This document shows, in pieces, positions 35,385 to 37,773 of a DNA stretch of 37,773 nucleotides. A program made the position numbers and the translations under genes. Source of the stretch: an uncultured Ruminococcus sp. GTDB taxonomy: Bacteria; Bacillota; Clostridia; Oscillospirales; Acutalibacteraceae. The stretch lies in NCBI GenBank assembly GCA_902787145.1, contig CADAEZ010000010.1, forward strand, positions 1-37,773, written 5' to 3'. Below the pieces are notes generated by a model. That model made no database searches, was not told where the DNA came from, and saw only the letters and a list, made by a program, of their open reading frames with translations. Positions within the stretch are counted from its first letter, which is position 1; each line of letters begins with the position of its first letter.

Positions 35385-36531
35385 AAGGTTAATATGCGCC
35401 TTTCTCTCGGTATCCGTACTTGCGCTTTCGGGCTGCGGACAGACTGAGGTAAAGGAAGTTGATATGAAAACTATCACGCTCAGCTCATCCCAGATATCGG
35501 ATGTGAACGCGAAGGTCGATAAGGAACTTACTGACTGCAATTTCTCCGGCAGCGCCGCGATTACTCTGAACACCCAGAGCGTATACGAAAAGAGTTTCGG
35601 CTTTTCTAACGAAAAAAAGGATAAGAAAAACACAAATGCTACAGAGTACCAGATAAGCTCTGTCAGCTCGGTATTTACAGCGGTCGCCGCCGCTATGCTG
35701 ATTGACGAGGGCAAGCTCAAAAAGACCGACACTCTCGCGGTATTTTTTAAATCGGCCGCGTCCAACGCGGTTATAAAGGATATCACCGTCGAAGATCTGC
35801 TGCTTAAAAACGTTGACTTCGGCGATTACACCAATTCGTTTATCTCCGCTACAGACCAGCTCGTAAAGTATAACAACCTCGCAAAAAATGAGAATAAAAA
35901 GAACTACGAAACTATCAAAAACGACATTTCGGCTTTTATTCTTAATGTCAGCAAATACCACCGTTCGGAGACTCCGGCCTCCAACTACTACCTGCTCGGA
36001 AGAATCATTGAAAAAGTTTCCAAAACCGATTACAAAGAATATGTAAAGAAAAACATAATCGACAGGCTGGGACTAAATCACACAGACTTTGTATCCCAAA
36101 AAAAGAAGCTTTCGGGCTATGATACTAACCTAGGCAAATGGCGTTATTCCGACGAATACCCGATTTACAGCTCGTTCGGCTATCTTTACTCCGCATACGG
36201 AATCACCTCGTCGGCGTCCGATTTGTCAAAGCTTTTCTCGGCTATTATCAACAACAAGCTCACCAAAATCAACATCCTGCGCGAAGCTAAAAAATCCGAC
36301 TCCAACTACGGTTACGGACTCACGGTAGACGGCAGAAACTTAGCTGTCAAGGGTGAAACATACCTCAACTCCTCCTATGTTTTTATCAACCCGGAAAGCC
36401 TTGAATGCTCGATTCTGCTATCCAACAGCGTCGGCAAATACGGTATAAAAGAAGTCGGCAAGGATCTGCACGGAGTAATCAACTCCAAAATCAACGGAAT
36501 CCTGCTCGAAAACGCAATGGGAAGTAAATAG
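35374..36531 (+). CDS. Lipoprotein of the serine beta-lactamase / penicillin-binding fold with damaged catalytic motifs
   Basis: This 385-residue lipoprotein has a clear lipobox (LALSGC, Cys 21). The rest follows class C beta-lactamase-like proteins: ISSVSSVFTAVAAAMLIDEG (94-113), YYLLGRIIEKVS (205-216) and KKNIIDRLGLNHTDF. In active members the first motif is SVSK. Here Ser 96 remains but the lysine is Ser 99. The usual YSN is PASN (Ala 202), and no clear HxG/KxG triad is visible near the C-terminus (VKGETYLNSSYVF). It is probably a non-hydrolytic binding protein. The gene overlaps the flavin reductase gene by 11 bases. Confidence 0.82.
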   Translation: MKIKRLICAFLSVSVLALSGCGQTEVKEVDMKTITLSSSQISDVNAKVDKELTDCNFSGSAAITLNTQSVYEKSFGFSNEKKDKKNTNATEYQISSVSSVFTAVAAAMLIDEGKLKKTDTLAVFFKSAASNAVIKDITVEDLLLKNVDFGDYTNSFISATDQLVKYNNLAKNENKKNYETIKNDISAFILNVSKYHRSETPASNYYLLGRIIEKVSKTDYKEYVKKNIIDRLGLNHTDFVSQKKKLSGYDTNLGKWRYSDEYPIYSSFGYLYSAYGITSSASDLSKLFSAIINNKLTKINILREAKKSDSNYGYGLTVDGRNLAVKGETYLNSSYVFINPESLECSILLSNSVGKYGIKEVGKDLHGVINSKINGILLENAMGSK

Positions 36532-36549
36532 TTTTACGCTTTATGTTAA

Positions 36550-36576
36550 GAGGGTGTCGCGAATTGCGGCACCCTC
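36550..36576. terminator. Probable bidirectional terminator
   Basis: An 11-bp stem with one wobble pair (36550-36560 with 36566-36576) and a 5-base loop lies between two converging genes. AGTTTATAT follows on the plus strand, only a weak T run. Confidence 0.62.
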
Positions 36577-36612
36577 AGTTTATATGTATTGAACAGTAAA
36601 TAATATGAAAAA

Positions 36613-37773
36613 CTATTTTACTTTAATCTTAATTGTTTTTACAATCTTTTTAGAATTATAGTTTGCGTTACCTTTGGCTGTTATTTGTACGGTGATACTG
36701 TAAGTGCCCTTTTTAGCCTTTTTCCACTTATTAAAGGTAATAACTCCTTTAGCATTGATTTTCAGGTATTTCTTGATTTTTGCAGCTTTAGTGATTTTAC
36801 AGCTCACCTTACCCTGCTCGCCTTTTATGGTAATAGCCTTAACCTTCTGAGCCTTTTTCTTTAGCTTTTTGAGCTTAACTGTTTTGGCTTTAACCGTAAC
36901 CTTAATGGGGTTATCCTTTTTAGTAATATTCGGCTTAACCGCGGGAGTCGCAGGAGCGGTATTTGTCGGCTGAGGTTTAGTAACAGCAGGCTGTATCGGC
37001 TCTGTTGTTGCAGGCTCTGTTGACTCTATTGTTTCAGTCTCAGTCGGCTCTGCTGTATCAGGCTGTGGTGGCTCTGTTATAGCAGTTGTAGGCTCGGTCT
37101 CGAGGTCGGAGCTTCCTGTGGGCTGATAAGTTCCCAAATCCACAAATGTAAAAATGTTGTCGGTGGCGTAGCGCTCGGCTGCAGTGTTTTTGTATCCGTA
37201 GATTGTGAAGTTTTCGACTTTTTCAATTTCATTTGTATCGTTGCTCCAAAAATATCCGAAAGCGCTCTCTCCGATTTCCGAAACACTTGAGGAGATTTTT
37301 ACGCTCTTTAAGTTTGAACAATAATCAAATGCACCCTCACCAATACTTGTAACGCTTTCGGGAATTGTTACGCTTGTTAGGCTTGTGCAACTATCAAATG
37401 CATAATAACCAATACTTGTAACGCTTGAGGGGATTGTTGCACTTGATAGACTGGTACAGCCTGCAAACGCATAACCACTAATTCTTGTAACACTGTCAGG
37501 TATAGCAAAAGAAGTTTCGGTTTTTCCGTTTGAGTATTGAATCAATTCTGTTTTATCTTTATTGTATAGATTTCCGTTAACGGAACAATAACACTCGTTG
37601 GCGCTGTCAACATTTATACTAACTAAGCCTTTACAATCTGCAAATACACCAGTACCAATACTTGTAACACCTTTGGGGATTGTTATGCTCTTTAGACTTT
37701 TACAATTTGCAAATGTATAACTACCAATACTTGTAACGCCTTCGGGGATTGTTATGCTTTCAAGGCTTGTACA
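36613..37773 (-). CDS. BspA-like leucine-rich-repeat surface protein, N-terminal part beyond the window
   Basis: The frame is open through the right edge, so 386 residues of the C-terminal part are visible. The first ~215 are LRR_5/BspA-type repeats of 23 residues (consensus V-T-S-I-G-x-x-A-F-x-x-C-x-S-L-x-S-I-T-I-P). They are broken once by the NGNLYNKDKTELIQYSNGK insertion typical of the family. Then come a Thr/Pro/Glu-rich spacer and a lysine-rich domain (~100 residues) ending in KTIKIKVK. A TTG at 37545 could be mistaken for a start but lies in the middle of the repeats. The protein is likely surface-exposed, with adhesion the usual suggestion; no sortase motif is seen. Confidence 0.88.
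   Translation of the reverse strand, partial: CTSLESITIPEGVTSIGSYTFANCKSLKSITIPKGVTSIGTGVFADCKGLVSINVDSANECYCSVNGNLYNKDKTELIQYSNGKTETSFAIPDSVTRISGYAFAGCTSLSSATIPSSVTSIGYYAFDSCTSLTSVTIPESVTSIGEGAFDYCSNLKSVKISSSVSEIGESAFGYFWSNDTNEIEKVENFTIYGYKNTAAERYATDNIFTFVDLGTYQPTGSSDLETEPTTAITEPPQPDTAEPTETETIESTEPATTEPIQPAVTKPQPTNTAPATPAVKPNITKKDNPIKVTVKAKTVKLKKLKKKAQKVKAITIKGEQGKVSCKITKAAKIKKYLKINAKGVITFNKWKKAKKGTYSITVQITAKGNANYNSKKIVKTIKIKVK
37340..37773 (-). repeat. 69-base tandem repeats encoding leucine-rich repeats
   Basis: The phrase CCAATACTTGTAAC recurs on the plus strand at 37340, 37409, 37655 and 37724, spaced by exactly 69 bases within each pair, with a diverged copy near 37475. Each unit encodes one 23-residue leucine-rich repeat, and near-identity at DNA level suggests recent duplication or recombination. 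Confidence 0.85.

Noticed and set aside
37300-37773. Regular repeats that could be read as a CRISPR array
   Set aside because: The repeats are in frame, 69 bases apart without unique spacers, and encode leucine-rich repeats.

Overview
The window looks like chromosomal DNA from a Gram-positive Clostridia bacterium of the Ruminococcus/Oscillospiraceae type. The evidence is: strong Shine-Dalgarno sites, TTGACA/TATAAT-type promoters, Gram-positive lipoprotein signals, a BspA-like leucine-rich-repeat surface protein with a lysine-rich C-terminal domain, and many cyclic-di-GMP (c-di-GMP) proteins. This placement is inferred from gene style, not from a marker gene. No rRNA, tRNA, insertion sequence, prophage or CRISPR array was seen.

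Layout. (1) 1-504, minus: the start of a gene cut by the window edge and a small lipoprotein. (2) 690-7269, plus: three c-di-GMP enzymes, namely a PAS/degenerate-GGDEF/EAL phosphodiesterase overlapping a membrane GGDEF cyclase, then a separately promoted membrane HD-GYP phosphodiesterase. (3) 7333-22549, minus: a long cluster read from right to left. It encodes a secreted glycine-rich repeat protein, a lipoprotein, a 63-residue coiled-coil protein, a 7TM HD-GYP protein, a 1015-residue membrane-anchored pseudo-glycosidase, a membrane-tethered HEAT-repeat protein, a processive family 2 glycosyltransferase and two TIM-barrel glycosidase-like proteins. (4) 22895-25691, minus: a membrane GGDEF cyclase overlapping a response regulator with degenerate GGDEF and intact EAL. 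(5) 25874-34548, minus: an arginine biosynthesis operon, argG-argH-argC-argJ-argB-GNAT-argD-argF, followed by an ArsC/Spx-like gene. (6) 34875-36531, plus: a flavin reductase overlapping a lipoprotein of the serine beta-lactamase fold with damaged catalytic motifs. (7) 36613-37773, minus: the C-terminal part of a leucine-rich-repeat surface protein.

How the genes may work together. The most interesting region is 7.3-25.7 kb with its flank at 0.7-7.3 kb. Six c-di-GMP turnover proteins (two apparently active cyclases, two EAL and two HD-GYP phosphodiesterases) surround what looks like a synthase-type exopolysaccharide machine. That machine has a family 2 glycosyltransferase but no PilZ domain, no BcsB-like subunit and no Pel/Pss-like partners visible here. 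Instead it has a HEAT-repeat membrane protein and three homologous surface proteins with a glycosidase-like barrel and a shared C-terminal module. One of the three has lost the putative catalytic acids and gained about 430 N-terminal residues. I infer a c-di-GMP-linked extracellular polysaccharide system of a type I cannot match to a named system. The arginine operon has candidate ARG boxes in its divergent promoter region, and it carries a GNAT acetyltransferase that could supply N-acetylglutamate.
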